From: Arthrobacter oryzae
GTDB taxonomy: Bacteria > Actinomycetota > Actinomycetes > Actinomycetales > Micrococcaceae
Length of the DNA stretch: 64,000 nucleotides
NCBI RefSeq assembly: GCF_030812315.1
Contig: NZ_JAUSSM010000008.1
Coordinates: 186,001-250,000 of the forward strand
Direction of reading: 5' to 3'
Shown here: positions 8,207 to 18,862 of the stretch, piece after piece
Layout of the letters: every line of letters starts with the position of its first letter
Position numbering within the stretch: the stretch's first letter is position 1
Position numbers and translations under genes: made by a program
Notes under the pieces: generated by a model
What the model was told of the DNA's origin: nothing
Seen by the model: only the letters and a program-made list of their open reading frames with translations
Databases searched by the model: none

Positions 8207-9025
8207 GTGACTGTCCTCGATGACATCAATGCCGGCGCCCGGGAAGACATGGAGGCCCGCCGGCGCCTGGTGTCCCTCGCCGAGCTGAAGGAACGCGCCG
8301 CGGCGACGGCGCCCGCGCGGGACGCATGGGCTGCCCTCGGCGGGGATTCCTCGCCGCGGAACCAGCTGAAGGTCATTGCCGAAATCAAGCGGCGCAGCCC
8401 TTCGAAGGGCGACCTGGCGAGTATCGACGATCCCGCCGAACTGGCTGTCCAATACGCCGACGGCGGAGCTTCCGTCATCAGCGTGCTCACCGAACAGCGC
8501 CGCTTCAGCGGATCCCTCGCCGACTTCGACGCCGTCCGCAGAGCAGTGGATGTTCCGCTCCTGCGCAAGGATTTCACGGTTGACGAATACCAGATCTGGG
8601 AAGCCCGCGCCCACGGCGCGGACCTGGTCCTGCTGATCGTGGCATCGCTGAGCGACGCGGAGCTGCGCGATTTCAGCCAGCTCACCCGTGAACTGGGCAT
8701 GAACGCCCTGGTGGAGACGCACACGGCCGAGGAGATCGAGCGCGCAGTCGCTGCGGAAGCGCGGATCATCGGCGTCAACGTGCGCAACCTCAAGACGCTC
8801 GACGTCGACCGTTCCGTTTTTGCCTCCCTCGCGGGCAGCATCCCGCAGGGAGCGGTCATCGTTGCCGAGTCCGGAGTGCGCGGCGCGGATGATGTCCGGC
8901 ATTACGCCTCGAACGGCGCCAACGCCGTCCTGGTGGGAGAAGCGCTCGTGAGCGACGCCACGCCCCGCGAGCGGATTGCCGAATTTACCGCTGCCGGGGC
9001 GGAAGCCATCGCAGCACGGGTCTGA
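8207..9025 (+). CDS. trpC: Indole-3-glycerol phosphate synthase
   Basis: It closes the indole ring in the fourth step from chorismate. The 272-residue barrel contains VIAEIKRRSPSKGDL (residues 57-71, with catalytic Glu and Lys), LLRKDFTVDEYQIWEARAHG, and GVNVRNLKTLDVD. The GTG at 8207 gives the conserved TVLDDINAGAREDM start and sits two bases after the previous stop, so translation is coupled. No fused TrpF domain is present. Confidence 0.96.
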   Translation: MTVLDDINAGAREDMEARRRLVSLAELKERAAATAPARDAWAALGGDSSPRNQLKVIAEIKRRSPSKGDLASIDDPAELAVQYADGGASVISVLTEQRRFSGSLADFDAVRRAVDVPLLRKDFTVDEYQIWEARAHGADLVLLIVASLSDAELRDFSQLTRELGMNALVETHTAEEIERAVAAEARIIGVNVRNLKTLDVDRSVFASLAGSIPQGAVIVAESGVRGADDVRHYASNGANAVLVGEALVSDATPRERIAEFTAAGAEAIAARV

Positions 9026-9097
9026 CGACCGGGGCGCCCGGCCGCGGACAGCTGCGGGCAGGCGCCACCCGATATTTCTTAAGAACAGTGGAACAGG

Positions 9098-10437
<1,340 letters not shown>

Positions 10438-10441
<4 letters not shown>

Positions 10442-11256
10442 CCGGCGTCCAGGACATCATCAGCACCAGCAAATCGGCAGCAGCCATCGACAAGGCACGC
10501 GCTGAAGGACGGGCAGCCCTCATCGGCTACCTGCCCGCCGGCTACCCCGACGTGGAGCAGACCATTGCAGCCGGCATCGCGCTGGCAGAGAACGGCGCCG
10601 ACCTGATCGAGATCGGGATCCCGTACTCCGACCCCGTCATGGACGGGGTCGTCATCCAGGCCGCCACCACCGAGGCCCTCGCCAAGGGATTCCACGTCCG
10701 CCAGGTCTTCGACGTCGTCCGCGGCATCACCAGCAAGACCGACGCCGCCGTACTGGTGATGACCTACTGGAACCCCGTGATCCGGATGGGCGTGGATGAG
10801 TTCTCCCGCCTGCTGGCCGAGGCCGGGGGAGCCGGGCTCATCACCCCTGACCTGATTCCCGACGAAGCCGCCGAGTGGATGGCCGCATCGGACAAGTACG
10901 GACTGGACCGCGTGTTCCTCGTGGCCCCGTCCTCCTCGCCGGAGCGGATGAAGCGCACGGTGGATGCCAGCCGCGGCTTCGTCTACGCCGTGTCCATCAT
11001 GGGCGTCACCGGTGCCCGCGAATCAGTCAGCAGCGCGGCGCAGGGCGTCGTGGCTGCGGCGCACGCGGCAGGAGCGGAACGCGTGTGTGTGGGGCTCGGT
11101 GTCTCCAATGCGGGCCAAGTCCGCGAGATTGCGGCCTACGCTGACGGCGTGATCGTGGGGACGGCGCTCGTCGCCGCCATCCGCGACGGTGGCGTGGAGG
11201 CTGTCGCAGCCCTCACCAAAGACCTCAGCGCCGGCCTGACCAGGGAAGAAGCCTAA
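10438..11256 (+). CDS. trpA: Tryptophan synthase alpha chain
   Basis: TrpA releases indole from indole glycerol phosphate and channels it to TrpB. The 272-residue barrel has the catalytic Glu in LIEIGIPYSDPVMDG (Glu at about 58, second acid at about 65) and GFVYAVSIMGVTGAR. The GTG at 10438 overlaps the trpB stop. lgt follows 3 bases after the stop, so lgt is likely read from the same transcript. Confidence 0.96.
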
Positions 11257-11259
11257 ACA

Positions 11260-12459
11260 ATGCAGACTGTCCTCCATGCGGCGGCCATGCTCCCCGCCAG
11301 TATTCCGAGTCCGGACTGGTCCGGGTTCGATATTCCGCTGCCGTGGGGGTCACTGCGGATCCACGCGTACGCGCTGTGCATCCTGGCCGGAATCGTCGTT
11401 GGCCTCTGGCTGACGTCGGTCCGGTGGAACAAGCGTGGCACGCCGGAGGGCAGCCTGTGGGACATCGCAATCTGGGCGATCCCATTCGGCATTATCGGCG
11501 GCCGTCTGTACCACGTGTTCTCGTCCCCGGACGCCTACTTCGGCCCCGGTTTCGACGGCACGGGTGACCTTTCCCTGATCCCGCAGATCCAGCGCGGCGG
11601 ACTGGGAATCTGGGGTGCTGTCCTGCTCGGCGCCGTGGGCGCCTGGATCGGCTGCCGCCGGGCGGGCGTCAAACTCACCGCGTTCCTGGACGCCGCCGCC
11701 CCGGGGCTGCTGCTGGCCCAGGCCGTCGGGCGCTGGGGAAACTACTTCAACCAGGAACTCTTCGGCGGGCCCACCACGCTTCCCTGGGGCCTGCAGATCG
11801 ATGCCGACAACGCGAACTTCCCGGCGGGGATGCCTGCCGACACCCTGTTCCACCCGACGTTCCTCTATGAGTCCCTCTGGAACATCGCGGGCGTGCTGAT
11901 CCTGCTGGCCCTGGACCGGAAGTTCAACTTCCGCCGCGGACGGCTGTTCTGGATCTACGCCATGTACTACACGCTGGGCCGGGTCTGGATCGAGGCCATG
12001 CGGATCGACGACGCCGAACAGATCAGCCTATTCGGCATCACCACCCGCCTCAACGTCTGGACCAGCATCGTGGTGTTCCTGGCGGCCCTGATCGTGTTCG
12101 TGGTGCTGGGTCTCCGGAAACGCGACGAGCCGGACACCCCGTACCTTGACGGTCACATTCCGGCGGAAAATGACGGCGATACAGACGGCGACACACACGC
12201 CGGGAACCGCGACGATGCCGAATTGGCAGCCGTTCCGGCGGACAGCAAAAGCATCCGGCATTCGGACAAGAGTGTCTCAGATAGTGAGTCCCGTGGTAAT
12301 CTCCCTGATAACCAAAGCGGTCCGGGGCACACTTCCGCCCCAACTGAAGCGGTGACGGATTCAACTGCAAGCACCAAGCCCGCCAAGGGCTCGCCGGCAG
12401 CTGGAAACCCCGATCACCAGGACTCCGGATCCGCGCCGGACACTGACGGCACCAAGTAG
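11260..12459 (+). CDS. lgt: Prolipoprotein diacylglyceryl transferase
   Basis: Lgt moves diacylglycerol from phosphatidylglycerol to the lipobox cysteine of lipoproteins, in the cytoplasmic membrane. The multi-helix core (about residues 1-283) has the signature GRWGNYFNQELFG at 157-169, and GGRLYHV and RGGLGIWG earlier, which are the conserved Arg and His positions. After the last helix there is a hydrophilic tail of about 115 residues rich in Asp, Ser, Thr and Lys, much longer than in enterobacterial Lgt. Long tails are frequent in actinobacterial Lgt. The gene follows trpA by 3 bases. Confidence 0.94.
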   Translation: MQTVLHAAAMLPASIPSPDWSGFDIPLPWGSLRIHAYALCILAGIVVGLWLTSVRWNKRGTPEGSLWDIAIWAIPFGIIGGRLYHVFSSPDAYFGPGFDGTGDLSLIPQIQRGGLGIWGAVLLGAVGAWIGCRRAGVKLTAFLDAAAPGLLLAQAVGRWGNYFNQELFGGPTTLPWGLQIDADNANFPAGMPADTLFHPTFLYESLWNIAGVLILLALDRKFNFRRGRLFWIYAMYYTLGRVWIEAMRIDDAEQISLFGITTRLNVWTSIVVFLAALIVFVVLGLRKRDEPDTPYLDGHIPAENDGDTDGDTHAGNRDDAELAAVPADSKSIRHSDKSVSDSESRGNLPDNQSGPGHTSAPTEAVTDSTASTKPAKGSPAAGNPDHQDSGSAPDTDGTK

Positions 12460-12592
12460 TCAGTTCCGGCAACCGGGCCGCAGAGCTACCGCTCGCAGCG
12501 CCCGTTCCCACAGCGTCGTGGCACCAGGGCCCCGTACCCGTCAGCACAGAGCTGCCGACGGGTCAAGCCCGGGTCAGGGGCCTGCGTAACTG

Positions 12593-12622
12593 TTAGTTCA
12601 GCAGGCCGGGCTGACCTACAAT
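12593..12622 (+). promoter_or_regulatory. Candidate gltBD promoter
   Basis: TTAGTT (12593-12598) and TACAAT (12617-12622) are 18 bases apart. They lie about 100 bases before the gltB ATG, in a gap between lgt and gltB where a new promoter is expected. A weak hairpin (ACCCGTC at 12536, GACGGGT at 12557) lies upstream and may end the trp-lgt transcript. Confidence 0.5.
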
Positions 12623-12722
12623 TTCCAGTAAGTAACACTTTGTTGTGCCCATCACACAGGCACCGCGAGTGGGGCCAGCGTTGTCCCTTCCATACGCACG
12701 ATCAGGAGGAAGGACGTCTCCC

Positions 12723-15700
12723 ATGACCCAAACTCTTCACAGCCCCAGTTGGTCCGAGCCGAACCAACCGGCTGCCGCCATGTCACCGTTCAAACGGTTC
12801 GCGGCGCTGCCGGAGGCCGCAGGACTGTACAACCCGGAGCAGGAGAAGGACGCCTGCGGCCTCGCTATCATCGCAACGCTCCGTGGTGAGCCCGGCTATG
12901 ACATCGTCGACGCCGCCCTGACCGCCCTGCGCAACCTTGAGCACCGCGGTGCCGTGGGTGCCGACGAAGGAACGGGCGACGGCGCCGGGTTGCTCATGCA
13001 GATCCCGGACGAGTTCTTCCGCGCAGTCACCGAGTTTGAGCTTCCGGCGCCCGGACAGTACGTCGCCGGTACGGCCTTCCTGCCGGCCGAGCAGCGCGAA
13101 GCCGATGCCGCCAAGGCGGGCATCGAAAGCCTCGCAGCCGATGAGGGCCTGACCGTCCTCGGCTGGCGCGAAGTTCCGATCGTGGCCGACCTTGTCGGTG
13201 CCATGGCCCGGGCCTGCATGCCGTACTTCTCCCAGCCGTTCTTTGCCTCCAGCACCGGGGAAGTGCTGGAGCGCAACGAACTGGACTCCCGGGCGTGGCG
13301 CATCCGCAAACGTGCCCAGAACAAGTTCGGCGTGTACTTCCCGTCGCTGTCCTCCCGGACCATCGTCTACAAGGGCATGCTGACCACCGCCCAGCTGGAG
13401 CCGTTCTACCCGGACCTTTCGGACAAGCGCTTCAAGACCAAGCTCGCGATCGTGCATTCGCGCTTCTCCACCAACACATTCCCGTCCTGGCCGCTGGCGC
13501 AGCCGTTCCGCACCATCGCCCACAACGGTGAAATCAACACCGTCAAGGGCAACCGGAACTGGATGCGTGCGCGCCAGTCACAGCTGGCCAACCCGCTGCT
13601 GGGGGATTCCCCCGAGGAGCTGTACCCCATCTGCACCCCGGGTGCCTCAGACTCTGCCTCGTTCGATGAAGTGGCCGAGCTGCTCTGGCTGTCCGGGCGC
13701 CCCATCACGCACTCGATCATGATGATGATCCCCGAGGCCTGGGAAAACCACGCCACGATGGATCCGGCCCGCAAGGCCTTCTACGAATACCACTCCCTGC
13801 TGATGGAACCGTGGGACGGACCGGCCGCCGTGTCCTTTACCGACGGCAGCCTGGTTGGCGCAACCCTCGACCGCAACGGCCTGCGCCCCGGACGCTACTG
13901 GATCACCGAAGACGGACTGGTGGTCTTCGCCTCCGAGGTGGGCGTCATCGACGTCGAACCTTCCAAGGTGGTCAAAAAGGGCCGCGTCTCCCCGGGCAAG
14001 ATGTTCCTGGTGGACACCGAGGCCGGCCGGATCATCGACGATGAAGAGGTCAAGGCCGAAGTCGCCGCCGCCAACCCGTGGGCGGAGTGGGTCAAGGACA
14101 ACCTGATCGACCTCGACGAGCTGCCGGAACGCGAGCACGTGGTGCACACTGCCGCGTCCGTGAACATCCGCCAGCGGACCTTCGGCTACACCACGGAGGA
14201 ACTGAAGATCCTGCTGGGCCCGATGGCCCGCACCGGTGCCGAGCCCCTCGGCGCCATGGGTTCGGACACTCCCGTGGCCGTGCTCTCCAAGCGTCCCCGG
14301 CTCCTCTTTGACTACTTTGTGCAGTCCTTCGCGCAGGTGACCAATCCGCCGCTGGACGCCATCCGCGAAGAGCTTGTCACGTCCCTGATGTGTGCCATCG
14401 GCCCGAACGGCAACCTGCTGGACACCAAGCAGGTCCGGCAGCCGCAGGTCTCGCTGCCGTTCCCGGTGATCAACAACGACCAGCTCGCCAAGATCGCCAA
14501 TATCGAAAGCCCGGACGGCGACAGGATCGCCATGAAGGTCCGCGGCCTGTACCGGCCCGAAGGCGGCGAAAATGCCCTGCGTGCCCGCCTGACGGAAATC
14601 TGCGAGCAGGTCTCCGGTGCCATCAACCGTGGCGTGCAGTACGTGGTGCTCTCCGACCGCGACTCGAACGCCCAGTGGGCGCCCATCCCGTCGCTGCTGC
14701 TGGTCAGCGCCGTGCACCACCACCTGCTGCGCAGCGCCAACCGCACCAAGACCGCCCTCGTGGTCGAGGCCGGCGACGTCCGCGAGACGCACCACGTGGC
14801 CGTCCTCATCGGCTACGGCGCATCCGCCGTCAACCCGTACCTGGCCATGGAATCCGTGGAACAGCTCATCAGCAGCGGCGACGTTGTTGGCGTGACTGCC
14901 CAGGACGGCGTCTACAACCTGATCAAGGGCCTCGGCAAGGGTGTCCTGAAAATCATGTCCAAGATGGGCATCTCCACGGTTGCCTCCTACACCGGTGCGC
15001 AGACGTTCGAAGCCCTGGGCCTCGGCCAGGAACTGGTGGACGAATTCTTCGCCGGAACGCACTCCCAGCTCGGCGGCGTCGGACTCGACGTCATCGCAGC
15101 TGAAGTGTCCGCCCGGCACCAGATGGCCTACCCCGAAGGCGGCATCGAGCAGCCGCACCGCCCGCTGCTCGGCGGCGGCGAATACCAGTGGCGCCGTGAC
15201 GGCGAACCGCACCTGTTCAACCCGGAGACTGTCTTCCGGCTGCAGCATGCCACGCGGGAACGCCGCTACGACATCTTCAAGTCCTACACCCGGGGCGTTG
15301 ACGACCAGTCCGAGAACCTCATGACCCTCCGCGGCCTGCTGAGGTTCAAGACCGATGCGCGCCCCGCGGTGCCGCTTGAGGAAGTGGAGCCCGTCTCCAG
15401 CATCGTGAAGCGCTTCTCCACCGGCGCCATGAGCTACGGGTCCATCTCGAAGGAAGCCCACGAGACCCTGGCCATCGCCATGAACCGGCTGGGCGGCAAG
15501 TCCAACACCGGTGAAGGCGGCGAGGACGTGGACCGCCTGCTGGACCCCGAGCGCCGCTCGGCCGTCAAGCAGATCGCCTCCGGCCGCTTCGGCGTCACGA
15601 GCCTGTACCTGACCAACGCGGACGACATCCAGATCAAGATGGCGCAGGGTGCCAAGCCCGGCGAAGGCGGCCAGCTGATGGCGCAGAAGGTGTACCCCTG

Positions 15701-17339
15701 GGTTGCCCGCACGCGCCACTCGACCCCCGGCGTCGGACTCATCTCCCCGCCTCCCCACCACGACATCTACTCGATCGAAGACCTCGCCCAGCTCATCTAT
15801 GACGCGAAGCGCGCCAATCCTTCGGCCCGGGTGCACGTCAAGCTCGTATCCGAGGTGGGAATCGGCACAGTTGCCGCCGGTGTCACCAAAGCGAAGGCCG
15901 ACGTCGTACTGGTTTCCGGTCACGACGGCGGTACCGGCGCCTCGCCGCTGAACTCGCTCAAGCACGCCGGTGTTCCGTGGGAGCTGGGCCTCGCAGAGAC
16001 CCAGCAGACCCTGATGCTCAACGGCCTGCGCGACCGCGTGGTGGTGCAGGTGGACGGCCAGCTCAAGACCGGCCGCGACGTGGTCATCGCCGCGCTGCTC
16101 GGCGGCGAGGAATTCGGCTTCGCCACGGCACCGCTGGTGGTGGAAGGCTGCATCATGATGCGCGTCTGCCACCTGGACACCTGCCCGGTGGGCGTCGCAA
16201 CGCAGAACCCTGAACTGCGCGCCCGCTTCACCGGCAAGCCCGAGTTCGTGGTCAACTTCTTCGAGTTCCTGGCCGAGGAAGTCCGCGAAATCCTTTCGGA
16301 GCTCGGTTTCCGCAGCATCGAAGAGGCCATCGGCCACGCCGAAATGCTCGACACCCGTGAAGCGATCAGCCACTGGAAGGCCGAAGGGCTGGACCTGGAC
16401 CCGATCCTGCACGGACTCGAGTTCGACGACGACGCCCCGCTGCGCAACCTGACCGGCCAGAACCACGAGCTGGACAAGCACTTCGACCAGCGGCTTATCA
16501 CCATGGCCGCCGAGGCGCTGACCGACCGCAGCCCGGTGAAGATCGCCGTGGACGTCATCAACACGGACCGCTCCGTCGGCACCATGCTGGGCCACACCGT
16601 CACCAAGACGTTCGGCACGGACGTCCTGGCCACGGACACGATCGACATCACGCTGACCGGCACCGCAGGCCAGTCTCTGGGCGCCTTCCTGCCCGCGGGC
16701 ATCACCCTGCGCATGTACGGCGACTCCAACGACTACGTGGGCAAGGGCCTCTCCGGCGGCCGGATCATCGTCCGCCCGGACCGCACCAACGTGTTCCAGG
16801 CCGAGAGTAACGTGATCGCCGGCAACGTGATCGGCTACGGTGCCACCAGCGGCGAGATGTTCCTGCGCGGCCAGGTGGGCGAACGCTTCCTGGTCCGCAA
16901 CTCCGGTGCCACTGCGGTTGTCGAAGGCATCGGCGACCACGGCTGTGAATACATGACCGGTGGCCAGACGCTGATCATCGGCCGCACCGGCCGCAACTTC
17001 GGCGCGGGCATGTCCGGGGGAACGGCCTATGTGCTGGACCTGAGGACCACCCGCGTGAACAAGCAGGCGCTGGAGTCCGGCGAGCTGCAGCTCCGCGAAC
17101 TTGATGCCGAAGACCGCGACATTGTGCACGGCCTCCTGGTCAAGCACGTCGAGGAAACTGAGTCGCTGCTCGCGCAGCGGCTGCTGGAGAACTTCGACGA
17201 CACTGCTGCCCGTATTACCAAAGTCCTGCCGCGCGACTACGCGGCCGTATTGCAAACCCGTCTTGACGCGATCGAAGAGGGCCTGGACCCCGATGGCGAA
17301 GAAGTATGGTCTCGAATCCTGGAGGTGACCGGTGGCTGA
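12723..17339 (+). CDS. gltB: Glutamate synthase (NADPH), large subunit
   Basis: GltB takes the amide of glutamine and makes glutamate from 2-oxoglutarate. From the ATG at 12723 (AGGAGGA 12 bases upstream) it is 1,538 residues. The catalytic Cys of the class II glutaminase lies in KDACGLAII at residue 45, implying removal of a 44-residue propeptide. The FMN-binding synthase domain occupies the centre (GEGGEDVDR, GVGLISPPPHHDIYSIEDL). Cysteines at about 1143, 1149 and 1154 (C-x5-C-x4-C) form the 3Fe-4S site, and the C-terminal GXGXG repeat domain follows. The frame is open to 12645, but the later ATG has the ribosome site. It overlaps gltD by 8 bases. Confidence 0.97.
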   Translation: MTQTLHSPSWSEPNQPAAAMSPFKRFAALPEAAGLYNPEQEKDACGLAIIATLRGEPGYDIVDAALTALRNLEHRGAVGADEGTGDGAGLLMQIPDEFFRAVTEFELPAPGQYVAGTAFLPAEQREADAAKAGIESLAADEGLTVLGWREVPIVADLVGAMARACMPYFSQPFFASSTGEVLERNELDSRAWRIRKRAQNKFGVYFPSLSSRTIVYKGMLTTAQLEPFYPDLSDKRFKTKLAIVHSRFSTNTFPSWPLAQPFRTIAHNGEINTVKGNRNWMRARQSQLANPLLGDSPEELYPICTPGASDSASFDEVAELLWLSGRPITHSIMMMIPEAWENHATMDPARKAFYEYHSLLMEPWDGPAAVSFTDGSLVGATLDRNGLRPGRYWITEDGLVVFASEVGVIDVEPSKVVKKGRVSPGKMFLVDTEAGRIIDDEEVKAEVAAANPWAEWVKDNLIDLDELPEREHVVHTAASVNIRQRTFGYTTEELKILLGPMARTGAEPLGAMGSDTPVAVLSKRPRLLFDYFVQSFAQVTNPPLDAIREELVTSLMCAIGPNGNLLDTKQVRQPQVSLPFPVINNDQLAKIANIESPDGDRIAMKVRGLYRPEGGENALRARLTEICEQVSGAINRGVQYVVLSDRDSNAQWAPIPSLLLVSAVHHHLLRSANRTKTALVVEAGDVRETHHVAVLIGYGASAVNPYLAMESVEQLISSGDVVGVTAQDGVYNLIKGLGKGVLKIMSKMGISTVASYTGAQTFEALGLGQELVDEFFAGTHSQLGGVGLDVIAAEVSARHQMAYPEGGIEQPHRPLLGGGEYQWRRDGEPHLFNPETVFRLQHATRERRYDIFKSYTRGVDDQSENLMTLRGLLRFKTDARPAVPLEEVEPVSSIVKRFSTGAMSYGSISKEAHETLAIAMNRLGGKSNTGEGGEDVDRLLDPERRSAVKQIASGRFGVTSLYLTNADDIQIKMAQGAKPGEGGQLMAQKVYPWVARTRHSTPGVGLISPPPHHDIYSIEDLAQLIYDAKRANPSARVHVKLVSEVGIGTVAAGVTKAKADVVLVSGHDGGTGASPLNSLKHAGVPWELGLAETQQTLMLNGLRDRVVVQVDGQLKTGRDVVIAALLGGEEFGFATAPLVVEGCIMMRVCHLDTCPVGVATQNPELRARFTGKPEFVVNFFEFLAEEVREILSELGFRSIEEAIGHAEMLDTREAISHWKAEGLDLDPILHGLEFDDDAPLRNLTGQNHELDKHFDQRLITMAAEALTDRSPVKIAVDVINTDRSVGTMLGHTVTKTFGTDVLATDTIDITLTGTAGQSLGAFLPAGITLRMYGDSNDYVGKGLSGGRIIVRPDRTNVFQAESNVIAGNVIGYGATSGEMFLRGQVGERFLVRNSGATAVVEGIGDHGCEYMTGGQTLIIGRTGRNFGAGMSGGTAYVLDLRTTRVNKQALESGELQLRELDAEDRDIVHGLLVKHVEETESLLAQRLLENFDDTAARITKVLPRDYAAVLQTRLDAIEEGLDPDGEEVWSRILEVTGG

Positions 17340-18789
17340 TCCACGCGGATTTCTGAAAGTACGTCAGCGTGAAACCCAGCCGCGCCGTCCCGTTCCCGTC
17401 CGCATCATGGACTGGAAGGAAGTTTATGAGGCCCAGGAAAAGGGTGTCCTGAAAAGCCAGGCCGGCCGTTGCATGGACTGCGGCGTGCCGTTCTGCCACC
17501 AGGGCTGCCCGCTGGGCAACCTGATTCCCGAGTGGAACGACCTCGTGTGGCGGGACAAGGGCGAAGAAGCGATTGAGCGGCTGCATGCCACCAATAACTT
17601 CCCCGAATGGACCGGGCGGCTGTGCCCGGCTCCGTGTGAGGCTTCCTGTGTGCTTGGCATCAACCAGCCCGCGGTGACCATCAAGCAGGTTGAGGTCTCC
17701 ATCATCGATGAAGCCTTCGACAACGGCTGGGTCAACCCGCTGCCGCCGACCCGACTGACGGGCAAGACTGTGGCTGTGGTGGGCTCCGGCCCCGCAGGCC
17801 TGGCCGTTGCCCAGCAGTTGACCCGTGTGGGCCACACCGTCGCCGTGTACGAGCGCGACGACAAGATCGGTGGCCTCCTGCGGTACGGCATCCCCGACTT
17901 CAAGATGGAAAAGGAGCAGGTGGACCGCCGTCTTGAGCAGATGAAGGCAGAAGGCACCCGCTTCCGGACCGGAGTGGCCGTCGGCACCGACGTGACCTGG
18001 GAGCAGCTCCGCCGCCGGTACGACGCCGTGGTTGTTGCCACCGGTGCCACTGTGCCGCGTGACCTGCCCATCCCGGGCCGCGGGCTCGAGGGTGTTCACT
18101 ACGCCATGGACTACCTCGTTCCGGCAAACCGTGTGGTCGCGGGGGAGCAGGTGGAGAACCAGATCCACGCCAAGGGCAAGCATGTGGTGATCCTGGGCGG
18201 CGGCGACACCGGTGCTGACTGCCTCGGTACCGCGCACCGTCACGGGGCTGCCTCCGTGACCACCCTGGCAATCGGCAAGCAGCCGTCCGTGGAGCGCACC
18301 CCGAACCAGCCCTGGCCCACGTTCCCCACGCTCTTTGAGGTTGCGAGTGCGCACGAAGAAGGCGGCGAGCGTACGTACCTTGCCTCCACCGTGGAGTTCG
18401 TTGGCGAAAACGGCAAGCTCACCGGCGTGAAGGTTGCCGAGACCGAATTCGTGGACGGCAAGCGGCTCCCCAAGGCCGGCACCGAGCGGATCATTCCCGC
18501 GGACCTCGTGTTCCTGTCCCTGGGCTTCACCGGTGCGGAGCCTGCCGGCATCACCGAGCAGGTCCACGCCGAATTCGACGGCCGCGGCAACGTGGCCCGA
18601 GACGGTTACTACATGACCAACACTGAGGGTGTGTTTGTTGCCGGTGACGCCGGCCGCGGGCAGTCGCTCATTGTGTGGGCCATCGCCGAAGGCCGCGCCT
18701 GCGCTGCGGCCGTTGACAAGTTCCTGATGGGAACCACGATCCTGCCTGCCCCGGTTGCTCCAACCGACCGGGCGATCGCCGTTCTCTAG
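17332..18789 (+). CDS. gltD: Glutamate synthase, small subunit
   Basis: GltD passes electrons from NADPH through FAD to the large subunit. The 485-residue protein has two N-terminal cysteine clusters for 4Fe-4S centres (C47, C50, C55, C59 and C98, C102, C106), a FAD loop VVGSGPAG at 149-156 and an NADPH loop GGGDTGADC at about 289. VFVAGDAGRGQSL near the C-terminus closes the FAD site. The GTG start lies inside the end of gltB with a GGAGG ribosome site 7 bases before it. Confidence 0.96.
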   Translation: MADPRGFLKVRQRETQPRRPVPVRIMDWKEVYEAQEKGVLKSQAGRCMDCGVPFCHQGCPLGNLIPEWNDLVWRDKGEEAIERLHATNNFPEWTGRLCPAPCEASCVLGINQPAVTIKQVEVSIIDEAFDNGWVNPLPPTRLTGKTVAVVGSGPAGLAVAQQLTRVGHTVAVYERDDKIGGLLRYGIPDFKMEKEQVDRRLEQMKAEGTRFRTGVAVGTDVTWEQLRRRYDAVVVATGATVPRDLPIPGRGLEGVHYAMDYLVPANRVVAGEQVENQIHAKGKHVVILGGGDTGADCLGTAHRHGAASVTTLAIGKQPSVERTPNQPWPTFPTLFEVASAHEEGGERTYLASTVEFVGENGKLTGVKVAETEFVDGKRLPKAGTERIIPADLVFLSLGFTGAEPAGITEQVHAEFDGRGNVARDGYYMTNTEGVFVAGDAGRGQSLIVWAIAEGRACAAAVDKFLMGTTILPAPVAPTDRAIAVL

Positions 18790-18862
18790 TCACAAACGGG
18801 GGACCACGGAAGTTCACCTGCGGTACAACTCCAATCCAGAATCAGACCAATAGGGTAGGTAT

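Noticed and set aside
13647..17255. 1,202-codon open frame on the minus strand
   Set aside because: It lies antisense to gltB. High GC at third positions keeps this frame open; the product is low-complexity and has no family resemblance.
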